Origin: Ochromonas danica
Taxonomy: Eukaryota > Sar > Chrysophyceae > Chromulinales > Chromulinaceae
Direction of reading: 5' to 3'
NCBI GenBank assembly: GCA_015146655.1
Contig: VKHL01000005.1
Coordinates: 62,001-126,000, forward strand
DNA length: 64,000 bases
In this document: positions 22,101 through 31,420 of the stretch, one piece after another
Layout of the letters: every line of letters begins with the position of its first letter
Position numbering within the stretch: position 1 is the first letter of the stretch
Notes under the pieces: generated by a model
The model's input: only the letters and a program-made list of their open reading frames with translations
Told to the model about the DNA's origin: nothing
Databases searched by the model: none
Translations under genes and position numbers: made by a program

Positions 22101-22871
22101 ACTGTCATTACCTCGTACAACACTGTTTGAAGTCAACTAACCTGTTTTAGTACCCGCTAAGGTGAGTTGTAATGTCGAATTATTGAGTTCTTCATTCGTT
22201 GGGTTAATAATGAGTTCATTGTTAACTAATCCTACAACAACACCTGCAATAGGATGAGTTGTAGGTACTTCACTAATGGCCAATGCTGCAGAAGCAGCAC
22301 AGATAGCTAATGCTTCTGGACTATGTTGTTTATCATACGAGAGTAACCAAGCAAGAATCTGTGTATCATGTTGCCATCCATCACGTATCATAGGACGAAT
22401 TGGACGATCAATTAATCTAGCAATTAAGATCTCAGTATCATCACCACGACTATCACGACGATGGAAAGCACCAATCGTTTGACCAACGGCACTATAACGT
22501 GCAAAATAGTCAACACGTAAAGGTGTAAAGTCAGTAGGTAGACTGTCATGCTGGAAGCAAACAGTGGAGTAGACCATGGTGTCTGCTTGACGAGCCACTA
22601 CCGCGCCATTAGCTTGACGACCAATCTTGCCTGTTTCAAAGCTCAACACTTTCCCTCCTACTTCAATGGAGACAGTATAGACACCATTGACTTCTTTGAC
22701 ATGAGGTGTGGAAGACGTGGTGGCGGTGGCAGTAGTAGTGGTGGCAGTGGTGGTGGAGGTGGTGGATGATGATGACATATGCAGCGCATGTCGACGGCTA
22801 CCACCAAATGCAGCAACAGCTGCAGCAGGGAAGATCGATCGAGATGGTAGAAATGAAGATCTTGACCTCAT
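19146..22871 (-). CDS. PNP: Polynucleotide phosphorylase, organellar
   Basis: Nine minus-strand exons (22142-22871, 22056-21706, 21570-21413, 21332-21103, 21020-20297, 20107-20020, 19940-19832, 19750-19651, 19562-19146) join in phase for about 968 residues. Domains in order: RNase PH-like core 1 ([35 protein letters not shown]), helical domain, core 2 ([25 protein letters not shown], a [18 protein letters not shown] segment), KH ([17 protein letters not shown]) and S1 ([19 protein letters not shown]). The enzyme degrades RNA 3' to 5' with phosphate in mitochondria or plastids. The leader is basic then Ala-rich ([10 protein letters not shown]), consistent with organelle import; which organelle is unclear. 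Two oddities are an acidic insert before core 2 (from exon 3) and a 110-residue Pro/Thr/Ser tail. Confidence 0.93.
19203..19335. repeat. Internal repeats coding the Pro/Ser tail of PNPase
   Basis: A unit of about 30 bases reading GGTGGTGAAGACGGGGC(G/A) then ACCGGAGGAGCA occurs twice exactly in tandem and in decayed flanking form. It encodes the [10 protein letters not shown] repeats on the minus strand. Confidence 0.75.
19998..20010. repeat. Run of 13 G
   Basis: An uninterrupted G13 in the intron between PNPase exons 6 and 7. It reads as C13 on the transcript, near the donor. Its true length could be affected by sequencing error. Confidence 0.8.
20138..20195. repeat. (ATAAC)n microsatellite in a PNPase intron
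   Basis: About eleven units. On the transcript strand it reads (GTTAT)n, the same pentamer as in the PLOD-type gene, about 30 bases before the 3' splice site. Confidence 0.9.
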
Positions 22872-23308
22872 TCTCTATCATGAAATAGAGACGAAAACAA
22901 GTCAAGCGGGAGGGGATTAGCTGCAACTGTGTGTGAGTGTCAATGTGAGTGTTTGGTCAAAGTGACTGTACCTGCTGCAAAGGGAATTGTTGCAATCGAT
23001 CAAATAAATGCAATCCTTGACCATATTGCCAAAAAACTACTACAAGGAAAAATACCCATTGGGTATGATAAGACATTATCATATCCTTTTGCTAGAACTT
23101 TACTTGGTTTGGTGATTAATTTATTCTCTTGACACTTCACCAAACAAAGAAGTCAAAGGTTTTGGCACCTCTCTTCATTGAACGTAATTCATTTACTAAA
23201 TTAGAGGAATTACATTAATAACCCTGTCCCGCGCAAGCAATCATTGGCCATCATGGTGAATGGGAAGAGAATGGACCAAAAAAGAAAAACAAGAATAGAA
23301 GAGATATA
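22872..23308. promoter_or_regulatory. Divergent promoter region between PNPase and FMC1
   Basis: A 437-base region between divergent starts. A short plus-strand frame at 22929-23132 has no domain and no coding support. No clear TATA box or other motif was identified. Confidence 0.4.
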
Positions 23309-23815
23309 ATGACCACTAGTCAACTAGCGAAAGATTATCGGGTTCTATTAAAGCATTTACGGCGATTACCTTCTTTTCAAGCCAAGAACTCTCCCCTTCG
23401 CGCACATGTGATTCAGCAGGTCAGCACTCCTCCCACCCTGTCATACGATGATGATGGTAATGATGATAATCATGATCTTCTATTAGTTTCGTCAAGGCAG
23501 ACGTGCTGAAGGAGAAGAAGAAGTGAGTCAACTCCGCGCTGTCACCCATAGCTATGCCACCATGGTGAGTGACATCAAAGAGGTCAAGTATTTGCGCTAC
23601 CTTGACAGTGGAGAGAAGCTGGAAGCACGAGACAAGATCCGCAATACTGCTGCACGAGTCGGCCTTGAGGTGCCTAAGGTTAGATCCCGCTACTCTCGTT
23701 GTCATACTTACCTGCCCTTCTTATCCTTCTCTCCCCTGCACTACGATAGTTCGCGGACGAGCTGGAAAGAGAGTTGGGTCGCAATGTTAGTCTTGGTGAT
23801 CTACATAAACAATAG
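23309..23815 (+). CDS. FMC1: FMC1-like LYR-family mitochondrial assembly factor
   Basis: Three exons (23309-23419, 23487-23678, 23750-23815) in phase give 122 residues, the usual size for this family. The helix DYRVLLKHLRRLP resembles the LYR-type N-terminus. FRQGRRAEGEEEVSQLRAV and the closing LRYLDSGEKLEARDKIRN then TAARVGLEVPK track the FMC1 pattern (FR.. HR, then GE .. AR.VGL.LP). FMC1 stabilises the F1 ATPase assembly factor Atp12 in mitochondria, and LYR proteins usually work with acyl carrier protein. The last exon adds DELERELGRNVSLGDLHKQ. Short family and modest identity make this a good but unproven call. Confidence 0.7.
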
Positions 23816-24010
23816 AGTAAACCCTTCATAGCAACATCCGGGTCCCTAAGCTCAGTGAGTGGGGGTCATGACTGTGTAAATACCAGATAATATAGTATAA
23901 CATTAAAACTATGCACAGATTGGTGGTGGCGTACTAGTCTACAACAAGAGCCACAAAGGAAGGGCAGGGGAAGAGTTTAATCTCTTCCATTCTTCTATGA
24001 TTCTCTTGCT

Positions 24011-24901
24011 TCATGTCCTACAGACGAGAAAGAATCGCTTAAAAGGCATGAGCGTAACAAGCTTCCCTTGAAGATGATATTTATTCTTGATACTCACTGA
24101 AGGATATTGATCCTGTAGGAGACGATTAAATTCTCGCAAGTAACGTTGACACTTCTCTGAGTGTTCACCCCCAAGTGCATCGATGACATGATTTAGACCG
24201 GTGGATTTGGTCAACTCCAAGACAGGATGATTATCCGCTGCCATTTCTTGGTCATACGTGGTCTCCAATTGATGGATATAATCTGTGCACCATAAATCAA
24301 TATCTTTCACCAATGGTGCAAGTAATGAATAATACCATTGAGCATCTTTTTCGACACGAGGGATTCGCACATCTGTCAGATGATTGATTAATCCAGTTCG
24401 CAAGGCAGCTGTCTCCATTAACAAATGAGAAGGCTGCTTACGAGTATCAGGCATTTGAATGGCTAAGATTCCACCATTCGGGATAACTAAATTCCGGATG
24501 ATCTTTGGTAGCAAGACTTCATGATTTTCGCATCGATGTAAAGAAGAACTGCAAAAGACCAGATCATACTTCTTGTCATACTTATCAATACGTTCTTCCA
24601 AAGAATCTACTAACTCAAAAGTGACACGATTTCCATATTCTGTTTTCTCATGAAGAGCTTTAGCACGTTGAATAAATCGTTCAAAACGATCAATGGATTC
24701 GACGGTAGCATTTGGGAAAGAAGAGCATAAGAAAGGTGTGCCATATCCTGGTCCGCAACCAAGATCAAGAATAGATTGAATTTCTAGTGGATCAGCTATC
24801 ATTTCCACGGATCTTCTCATTAAGTCTAATGCTGGACGAATACGTGCACCATGAAATTTAATAAATTGGGCAGTTGTCCAAGACATAGTTTTCGCCTTCA
24901 T
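24011..24901 (-). CDS. tam: Class I SAM-dependent methyltransferase, trans-aconitate methyltransferase-like
   Basis: Single exon of 296 residues. The opening MSWTTAQFIKFHGARIRPALDL matches the start of bacterial Tam proteins (WDxxxYxxFxxxRxRPAxDL). SAM-binding motif I is ILDLGCGPGYGT, the acidic loop is VESIDRF, and motif IV is YDLVFCSSSLHRCEN. Tam methylates trans-aconitate, an inhibitor formed from the citrate-cycle intermediate cis-aconitate. The later half holds WYYSLLAPLVKDIDLWCTDY, also typical. No targeting signal is obvious, so a cytosolic place is likely. Starts at 24901 or at the Met five residues on are both possible. The absence of introns is unlike most neighbours and could reflect a bacterial origin, though base composition looks normal. 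Confidence 0.75.
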   Translation of the reverse strand: MKAKTMSWTTAQFIKFHGARIRPALDLMRRSVEMIADPLEIQSILDLGCGPGYGTPFLCSSFPNATVESIDRFERFIQRAKALHEKTEYGNRVTFELVDSLEERIDKYDKKYDLVFCSSSLHRCENHEVLLPKIIRNLVIPNGGILAIQMPDTRKQPSHLLMETAALRTGLINHLTDVRIPRVEKDAQWYYSLLAPLVKDIDLWCTDYIHQLETTYDQEMAADNHPVLELTKSTGLNHVIDALGGEHSEKCQRYLREFNRLLQDQYPSVSIKNKYHLQGKLVTLMPFKRFFLVCRT

Positions 24902-25216
24902 TCTTCTTGTCTTTTTTTGATCTTCTATCCGAACCTCTCAATAATTATAGGAAGAGTTGTTGAGTAACTTCAATAAGAATGATTTTTTTCTTCTTGGTTC
25001 TTCTTCTCAGTAGTTAGTAGGAGAAGTAATCAATCAAGAGAAAGTAATCAATTGGCTGGAGGCTCTGCTTCTCTTTGCCAAGATGATGACCTCCTGCTGG
25101 GACTGCCTGGGGAGTGCAGCTTGGAAGACTTATAACTCCAAAATATAGGGTTTGGTGTTGGTTTCAGCATGTGTCAAAACGCAAAACAAACACAAAATTG
25201 ATTGAAAACAAGAAGA
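24902..25216. promoter_or_regulatory. Divergent promoter region between Tam-like and GNAT genes
   Basis: A 315-base region with A/T-rich flanks and a G/C-rich centre (about 25060-25130). No named motif could be assigned. Confidence 0.4.
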
Positions 25217-26143
25217 ATGAGAGGAAGATATTTCATCTTCTTTGTAATCTTTTTCACTTTTGCTAATATCTTTGGTACTTCTTATCCATCTATGATCTAT
25301 AAGATAGGATTATCTTTCATGCATAAAAACTTTAGACTAGATAGTCATCATAACACAGCAATACCTCCACATGATGCTAAGACTAACACAATGACCATTG
25401 CTTATCGAGAAGCCAATGATCATGACTTAAGACAAATTTCTCAAATTTGTGTTGATGCCTTTGAAGGTCCCTTTCCTTGGCACCAACTTCTCTATCGTGA
25501 ATTTCGCATTTGTTTAAATCTATCTGATTTACGAGATCGTTATGGTCGATTTGTTTTAAAAGGCAAGAAGCATAAAATGCTTGTAGCATGTAGTTCTATG
25601 GGAGAGGTTGTAGGCTTTGCAGAAGTTGGTCAACTACCCTGTCCCATTCCAGTGAATGCAACAACAACATGGCAAAATCAAAATGTTTCTATTCGACCTG
25701 ACGTCTCTTTTCTTGGCAATGTTGCAGTTAGAAGCCATTATCGTAGAATGGGAATAGCAAGGAAGTTGGTGATATTCGCTTGTGAAGTTGTGGAGCGCTG
25801 GCAAGGGTCTAGTAGAGTAGGGAATGGTCATGTTGGCAGTTGTGATACTAGCAATAGTGTTGAGAGCGAGAAGTCATCCTTAGACATTGCTAACATGGAG
25901 AGCAAGAATCCATTTCTTGGACTTTATGTTGCTGTTGATATTCACAATATTGGTGCTAATCGTCTTTATGAATCCATAGGATTCGAAGTCGTCTTCGATG
26001 AGAGAAATTCCTCTTCAAAAGCACAGGGAAGATCGTATCGTCCGCTGAGACGATACTTGCGCAAAGCCTTGCCTATGTCTCATCAAGAAGGAGAAGAAGT
26101 GTCCACGCTTCTCAGGCTGGATGGAGAAGATTCAAGTGGATGA
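25217..26143 (+). CDS. GNAT-family N-acetyltransferase with hydrophobic leader
   Basis: Single exon, 308 residues from the ATG at 25217. The first 30 residues (RGRYFIFFVIFFTFANIFG) form a strong signal peptide or membrane anchor. The GNAT core starts near residue 60 (YREANDHDLRQISQICVDAF). The acetyl-CoA motif A is FLGNVAVRSHYRRMGIARKL, with RRMGIA in the R/Q-x2-G-x-G/A position, and the closing motif is VDIHNIGANRLYESIGFEV. A Ser-rich insert sits between the two. Spacing resembles plastid GNATs that acetylate protein N-termini and lysines. In an alga with a complex plastid, a secretory leader followed by a Ser/His-rich stretch could direct import to the plastid. The substrate is unknown. Confidence 0.75.
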   Translation: MRGRYFIFFVIFFTFANIFGTSYPSMIYKIGLSFMHKNFRLDSHHNTAIPPHDAKTNTMTIAYREANDHDLRQISQICVDAFEGPFPWHQLLYREFRICLNLSDLRDRYGRFVLKGKKHKMLVACSSMGEVVGFAEVGQLPCPIPVNATTTWQNQNVSIRPDVSFLGNVAVRSHYRRMGIARKLVIFACEVVERWQGSSRVGNGHVGSCDTSNSVESEKSSLDIANMESKNPFLGLYVAVDIHNIGANRLYESIGFEVVFDERNSSSKAQGRSYRPLRRYLRKALPMSHQEGEEVSTLLRLDGEDSSG

Positions 26144-26600
26144 GCACTTAACATATCGTATTGAGCGGAGATTGTGTAAATAGAACAACAAAAATGATGC
26201 AAGAAGTATAAATAAAACGAAGAAGATCACTTTCTACAAAAGCCTCGCCTATCCATAATTCTACATAACCTGACTGCTAAGATATCTCCATTTCACGACA
26301 TCATCATCATCACACTAAACAGAAATAAGAAGTTGAAAGAATAATATGCTAAAGCTCCATCCTATCACAACAACTAACTAACATTAAACCTGCTAATATT
26401 TGCATAGTATGACATAGAGCATGATATGATTAGCCTGTCCATCATGTATTTTAATGATCAATATGCTACAGTATATTGGCATTTGTTGCTGCCAGTAGCA
26501 TTTTTGATACATAAGCACAAAACAAGCAGTAAATCAGTGTAATAGATATATACACGATCATACGATGAATGAAAGGATAAGGCACAACGATTTGCACTGT
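26144..26600. other. Intergenic between convergent GNAT and TPR genes
   Basis: A/T-rich 3' flanks; no supported gene or repeat. Confidence 0.5.
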
Positions 26601-29066
26601 CTACATTATTATACAAGTCTTCGAGGCAGTCTGATCAACTATATCTTGAAGACGTTTCTTTCTACCCTTTTCGTCATTCATTCCACTACTTTGTGATTCA
26701 CATTCAGCTTCAGATGGAAGTCGAGAAGCACCAAAACATGTTTTGGAAGAAGCCCAAGTCTTTCCATCGGAACAATCACTACGACCACCATGACTACTTG
26801 CATTACTGACACCACTCTTAGAGCTGAGCGTATTTGAAGATTGATGATCGCTGGTGCCATTGGTACCCTCAGTGTCATATGAAACACCCAGAGGATTGTT
26901 GTTATTGTTATTTCTTCCTCCTCCTCCTCCTCCTCCGTTTCGAGGAGTTATCGAAATTGCTTTCTTCTCAACACCATTATTTAATAAGGTGCTGAGTTTC
27001 TGTAAGACCTCTACGTCTAATTTGTTCTGAAAGAACCTATTGGCAATCTCAAAGTTGCTGTCATTAAGATCTGACTCATCCAAGCCTGAGTCGTCATTGA
27101 TAAGATCCTCCCCCTCTTCTCCTTCTTCATCATCATAAGAGAAATCTTGACTTTGAGAATTTATTCCACAGAAAGGAGATACATTGTCCATGCCAATTAC
27201 TGGGTTATTAATCGGTTGTTCGACAGCTATAATAGGGTGTGGATTACTGCTACCACTACTACTACCAGGTTTAGGATGAGGACCAAGTTGTTCTACTAAT
27301 AGCTTCTTCTTATTGATATTAGTCATAGAGTAGAACAGAGAGCGTAAACCAGTGAAATTATATCCATGGCAACCACTAGCTAGTTCTTGTGTAATTCTAT
27401 CTTCTACTATTGCTTGACGACTACTTTGACTGTCTCCTTCCATATTCATAATTAAAATATCTTCATAAGCTTGACGAAACTGTTGACTTCGTGGATGGTT
27501 CTCACCACGAAGAAAATTCATATGTTGTAAACAGTCAAAGAGAAGAAGTTCAGCTTCTTGTTTACGACCTACCTTGATATACAGCTCAGCTAATTTTTGT
27601 TGACATTCTAAAGTATTTTCATGATGATAACCATAGACAAGTATATAATGTGCTATTAATTGGTCATATAAGTAAATAGATTCCTCAATCTCTCCAAGAA
27701 TACCATAAACATTAGCTAAATGTAACAAAGCTTGAATTGCATTGGCATAAGATAAACCATAAACTACTTGTGTTATGTTCAAATACTTCTTGAAGTAAAT
27801 TGAAGCTTCCATATACTTCTTTTGAATGTTAAAATTGTATGCAAGCTTATAGAGAGTCTCTAGTGTATGTGCATGATCTTCACCTAGAATTACTTGTTGC
27901 TTATTCAGACACAATAGGAAGGCTGTCTCAGCTTCACTATATCTACCAACATCATAATAAAAAACTGCTAGCAGATAGAGATTGTAAAAGTAATGACGAT
28001 GTCCTCCATCATACAAATCACGAGATGTCTTTATGAGCAATTGAAGTGTCTTCTCAAGGTCACTCTCATAGTCAAATAAGTTGATACGACAAACACAAAG
28101 TTGTTGCAAGGCAAACAAAGAAAAGCGATTCGTTAAGGAGTATCGTTGAACATAGTAATTATAGGAACGCTGCATGATATCTTTAGACTCTTCATATCTT
28201 GCCTTTCTAATCAGTAGCAAGGCCAGTTGCTGACCAGGACGAAGCCAGCGGTCATCATCAAATGCCAAGGATGATTCATAAAGAGAACGGAAACGATCAA
28301 TTAATGCCATAGAGCCTTCCATTGAAGCAGGGAGTGATTCCATTCGTGGGAAGAAGCGATATTGTAATAGTTGTGAATAGATTTGCTCATAAACGACACC
28401 ACAGATATTGATCCAACAGTCCTCTTCAAGAAGATCCTCTAATAACTCTTCATATTGACTATGCGCATAATAGATTTCTTCTTGATAATGAGGCAGACCA
28501 AGTAATTGATAAGCACTTTTGCCTTTTACTTCTTCATTTAAATCTTCTAATATCTTCTCTAATACCATATGATAGAAATACACTTTTAAAGGTTTATTGT
28601 ATTTTGCGGCAAAATAAACCAAATAGATCACCACAATACTGTCCAATGTCTTAGTCTCTTTGTCGATAGAGAGCAAGAGAGAAATACCATGACAGTTTGT
28701 AGCAAGTTGTCGATATAGATCACAAGAAGGAGGAGTTGGTACAGAGTTCTGTGTACTACAAGAGAGATAATCTACCCACAGCTTACATGGTGTGACAGTG
28801 GAGGGAAGGGATGGACTTCTGTCATTCCCATTACTCTGTGCTCCTTGTTGATCTCTAAGGACAGGAAGCATCTCTCTAACTGAAATGTGATGAGGATAGA
28901 GAAAGACTGTTGAGTTGGAAAAATCCATTTCTCTGGCTGCTACATGTGATAACTTATCATCAGCTAACAGAAGCTTATGAAAAGAAAACAGAGATTGCTC
29001 TTGTTGTCTTGTATCATAACTTGAAATTAACTGAATTAACTCTTGATGAGAGAATGTTCGAATCAT
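26601..29066 (-). CDS. TPR protein with C-terminal CaaX box
   Basis: About 821 residues from MIRTFSHQEL at 29066. Just upstream the transcript reads TTCTCTTCTCTTGCAG, so the start probably follows a 5'-leader intron (donor GTGAGTAG about 45 bases earlier). The first 300 residues include a caspase-like or TIR-like looking region that I cannot assign. From roughly residue 340 to 540 come kinesin-light-chain-type tetratricopeptide repeats of 42-residue spacing (for example YSEAETAFLLCLNKQQVILG and YMEASIYFKKYLNITQVVYG). The rest is Ser/Asn/Gly-rich. The protein ends KTCIIM, a CaaX box whose final Met favours farnesylation, preceded by basic GRKKRL. A membrane-tethered scaffold is the likely role; the partner is unknown. 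Confidence 0.75.
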   Translation of the reverse strand: MIRTFSHQELIQLISSYDTRQQEQSLFSFHKLLLADDKLSHVAAREMDFSNSTVFLYPHHISVREMLPVLRDQQGAQSNGNDRSPSLPSTVTPCKLWVDYLSCSTQNSVPTPPSCDLYRQLATNCHGISLLLSIDKETKTLDSIVVIYLVYFAAKYNKPLKVYFYHMVLEKILEDLNEEVKGKSAYQLLGLPHYQEEIYYAHSQYEELLEDLLEEDCWINICGVVYEQIYSQLLQYRFFPRMESLPASMEGSMALIDRFRSLYESSLAFDDDRWLRPGQQLALLLIRKARYEESKDIMQRSYNYYVQRYSLTNRFSLFALQQLCVCRINLFDYESDLEKTLQLLIKTSRDLYDGGHRHYFYNLYLLAVFYYDVGRYSEAETAFLLCLNKQQVILGEDHAHTLETLYKLAYNFNIQKKYMEASIYFKKYLNITQVVYGLSYANAIQALLHLANVYGILGEIEESIYLYDQLIAHYILVYGYHHENTLECQQKLAELYIKVGRKQEAELLLFDCLQHMNFLRGENHPRSQQFRQAYEDILIMNMEGDSQSSRQAIVEDRITQELASGCHGYNFTGLRSLFYSMTNINKKKLLVEQLGPHPKPGSSSGSSNPHPIIAVEQPINNPVIGMDNVSPFCGINSQSQDFSYDDEEGEEGEDLINDDSGLDESDLNDSNFEIANRFFQNKLDVEVLQKLSTLLNNGVEKKAISITPRNGGGGGGGRNNNNNNPLGVSYDTEGTNGTSDHQSSNTLSSKSGVSNASSHGGRSDCSDGKTWASSKTCFGASRLPSEAECESQSSGMNDEKGRKKRLQDIVDQTASKTCIIM

Positions 29067-29736
29067 ATTTATTCTGCAAGAGAAGAGAAAGAAGCCAATC
29101 AATCAGTGACTCTACTCACAGTCCAGTGAAACAAAATGAATCGAATAAATATGAAAGAATGCTATGTTCCTCTTGGCTGAGCAATGAGGTGGAAGATAGA
29201 CTAACGTCTGATAGACTTCTAATGGTGGAACAGTGTTAAGTCTTCGTCATCTCATTTGAACAAGAAGAGTGACGTGGAGGAAGTTAATTACGGCAGAACA
29301 CAACGAAAAGGCGACTTTAAAGTACAGACTTTAGACTTTGCTACCGTAAATATCACTTTTTTGTGGGTTTGGTTTACAAATCAAAGCGGAATTTATTGGA
29401 GAGGGATGTATGTAAAAGTATTACATAAATACCTAACAATACTATGACCACTATAGCGAATGGCAAAAGAGAGGTTAATATCAGTTGGAAAGGCAAGGCC
29501 GTAATTTGCACAGAGCTAGCTACTATTCTAATTTAAGGTCATCGTACATCTGCCGTGTCCAAGTTTTAGGAAAGGACAGACAGAGCACTCGACAATATTA
29601 TCATATGGCGAAATTTCATAGTCATCAGCATACATGTTAGTTCTTGGAAAGAAACCAAACGTAGCAATAGAAACGGATCGATAGAGTAGATGTCATGTCA
29701 CCAGTTCACTTCGATCGATCAGGCTTCCAGACATGC
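29067..29736. other. Promoter of the TPR gene and 3' flank of PHB depolymerase-like gene 1
   Basis: Contains the inferred 5'-leader intron of the TPR gene (about 29078-29125). Frames on the plus strand here lack domains. No other element was seen. Confidence 0.45.
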
Positions 29737-30875
29737 TTACAATCCGGAGACAGCCTTGATCAAGGAACGCACGAATTGCATTTGAACACCCTTCTTAACA
29801 GCGTAGTTCTTGTCAGTGTATCCCCACCAATCCCAGCATCTATAAGTAAGCCAAACATCAACTATTTAGACAAAATAATAGCCATGATCAAGATAAGTAC
29901 TATGTCTCACCCATTAGGATTGGAAGGATAGCTATAAGATTTCTTGACATAAGGATACAAAACAACGATGTTGTTGGCTTCAGCCCATTCGTTGAGGCCA
30001 ATATCAGCAGCGAACTGATTGCCAATGAGAGCGATGTTCTGCAAGCATCCGTGGAGAGAGACATGCAAGTGGCATGTTGCACCATTCTGGCAGGCAGTAG
30101 GAACATAGATGTAGCCAGTATCATCAATGCTGGCTTTGGTGTCAGTGATGTAAGGAGTCTGGGAAAAGGACTTCAAGTTGGCGCTCACGGCAGTGCCACG
30201 AGTAGTGATAGTGGGATAAAGAGTTTGAACAGCAGCTCCAGCTCCATCGAAGTTGCACTTGCCAATATAAGGAGAAGCCAAAGTAGAGCATCTCTCACCA
30301 TAGCTTAAAGTTGGCCAACAGTGCTCAGATTCCACAGCAAAGTCACCAACAACGTTCTGAGGCTGAACGTAGTTGTTATAGTAGGTTTGAAGAGTGCTCA
30401 TCACACCAGAATCAACCACACTATCATCTTCACCAGAGTAAAGATAGACACGATCATCAAGAAGATTTGCTGTCTTATCAATATCTCCAGTGGAAGCATA
30501 ATTCGCAGTTACTTTCAACAACTTCGTGACATCAGGTAAACCTTCATAGGTCTTCATGCATTTATACTCAGCAGTCATCAAATTTCCTTCAGCACAATAG
30601 AAAGGACCCTAGTGAAATTACAGGAGCAAGGTAAAAATAAGAACGGGAAAAAAGAATTAGTTAATGAAGATACTTACCCCAGCAAAAATAGCGGATCCAT
30701 TCACAAGAGAACTATAGGCCACATGCATCTGGACAGCCATGAAAGCTCCAGCTGACAATCCTGATACAGTCACATCAGAGATGGTGTATGGACCAAGAGG
30801 ATTCGTTGCAGTAGCTGCATTGATTACAGGATAGAAAATGGACAAAGCGATAAGGAAGATTGGAAACAAGGCCAT
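29737..30875 (-). CDS. Secreted PHB depolymerase-like esterase, copy 1
   Basis: Exons 30678-30875, 29911-30608 and 29737-29839 (minus strand) give 332 residues. A signal peptide (LFPIFLIALSIFYPVINA) leads. VSGLSAGAFMAVQMHVAYS holds the lipase-box serine (GLSAG), as in the extracellular poly(3-hydroxybutyrate) depolymerases of fungi and bacteria. DDRVYLYSGEDDSVVD supplies the likely catalytic Asp region, AVESEHCWPT a candidate His, and SLHGCLQN and CWDWWGY are further family features. Paired Cys residues fit a secreted enzyme. It should cleave short-chain polyhydroxyalkanoate or similar esters outside the cell or in a lysosome-like space. Its neighbour on the same strand is a paralogue with introns at the same places. 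Confidence 0.82.
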
Positions 30876-31420
30876 AGTAGTTGTGACGATGAAATTAAAT
30901 CTGATTGAAAGTAAAAAATACAGAATAATTTACTATGATAAATTCTCTGTGTTGTGGAGGAGAAAAGGACTGCGAAGGAGGGAGTCCAGCAGAAATAAGA
31001 ATGAGAGCGAGGGCTGGGTGGGTGCTGGGTGGGTGCTGGGTGGAAGATCAATGTCTTTGAACAAAGATCAAGGTGTTCTTTCCTTTCCCTCGCAGGACAC
31101 GGACACATGCAATTTCACCAAAGAACATTCTGACGTTGGCCTCACCTTCAACAGTGAATCTTCAAGACCATCCCACCTTCCTTCATCATTCGATCTTTTT
31201 AACATACCCGGAAACAAGATATTTGATGATTATCCAATGGTGTTAATTATTATTCTTTTTCTTATTTCTTGTTAGTTATATTAGATAACTAATCTTCTAA
31301 TAGATACTTTCACAAGCTACACGACCCATTATGATCATTAGCAATACAAATATGAAAATGGAGCAGTAAATTCCGTCTAACGATCAAATTTATTATAGAA
31401 TACATCCAATGTAGCATACA
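30876..31420. promoter_or_regulatory. Promoter of PHB depolymerase-like copy 1 and 3' flank of copy 2
   Basis: A 545-base region. It holds a short imperfect repeat GGTGCTGGGTGGGTGCTGGG at about 31019-31039. The plus-strand frame across it has no domain. No other feature was seen. Confidence 0.4.

Noticed and set aside
22929-23132. Small plus-strand frame between PNPase and FMC1
   Set aside because: 67 codons without a recognisable motif, in a divergent promoter; kept as intergenic.
30838-31275. 145-codon plus-strand frame upstream of the PHB depolymerase-like gene
   Set aside because: It overlaps the signal-peptide exon antisense and shows no domain; composition is that of a promoter region.
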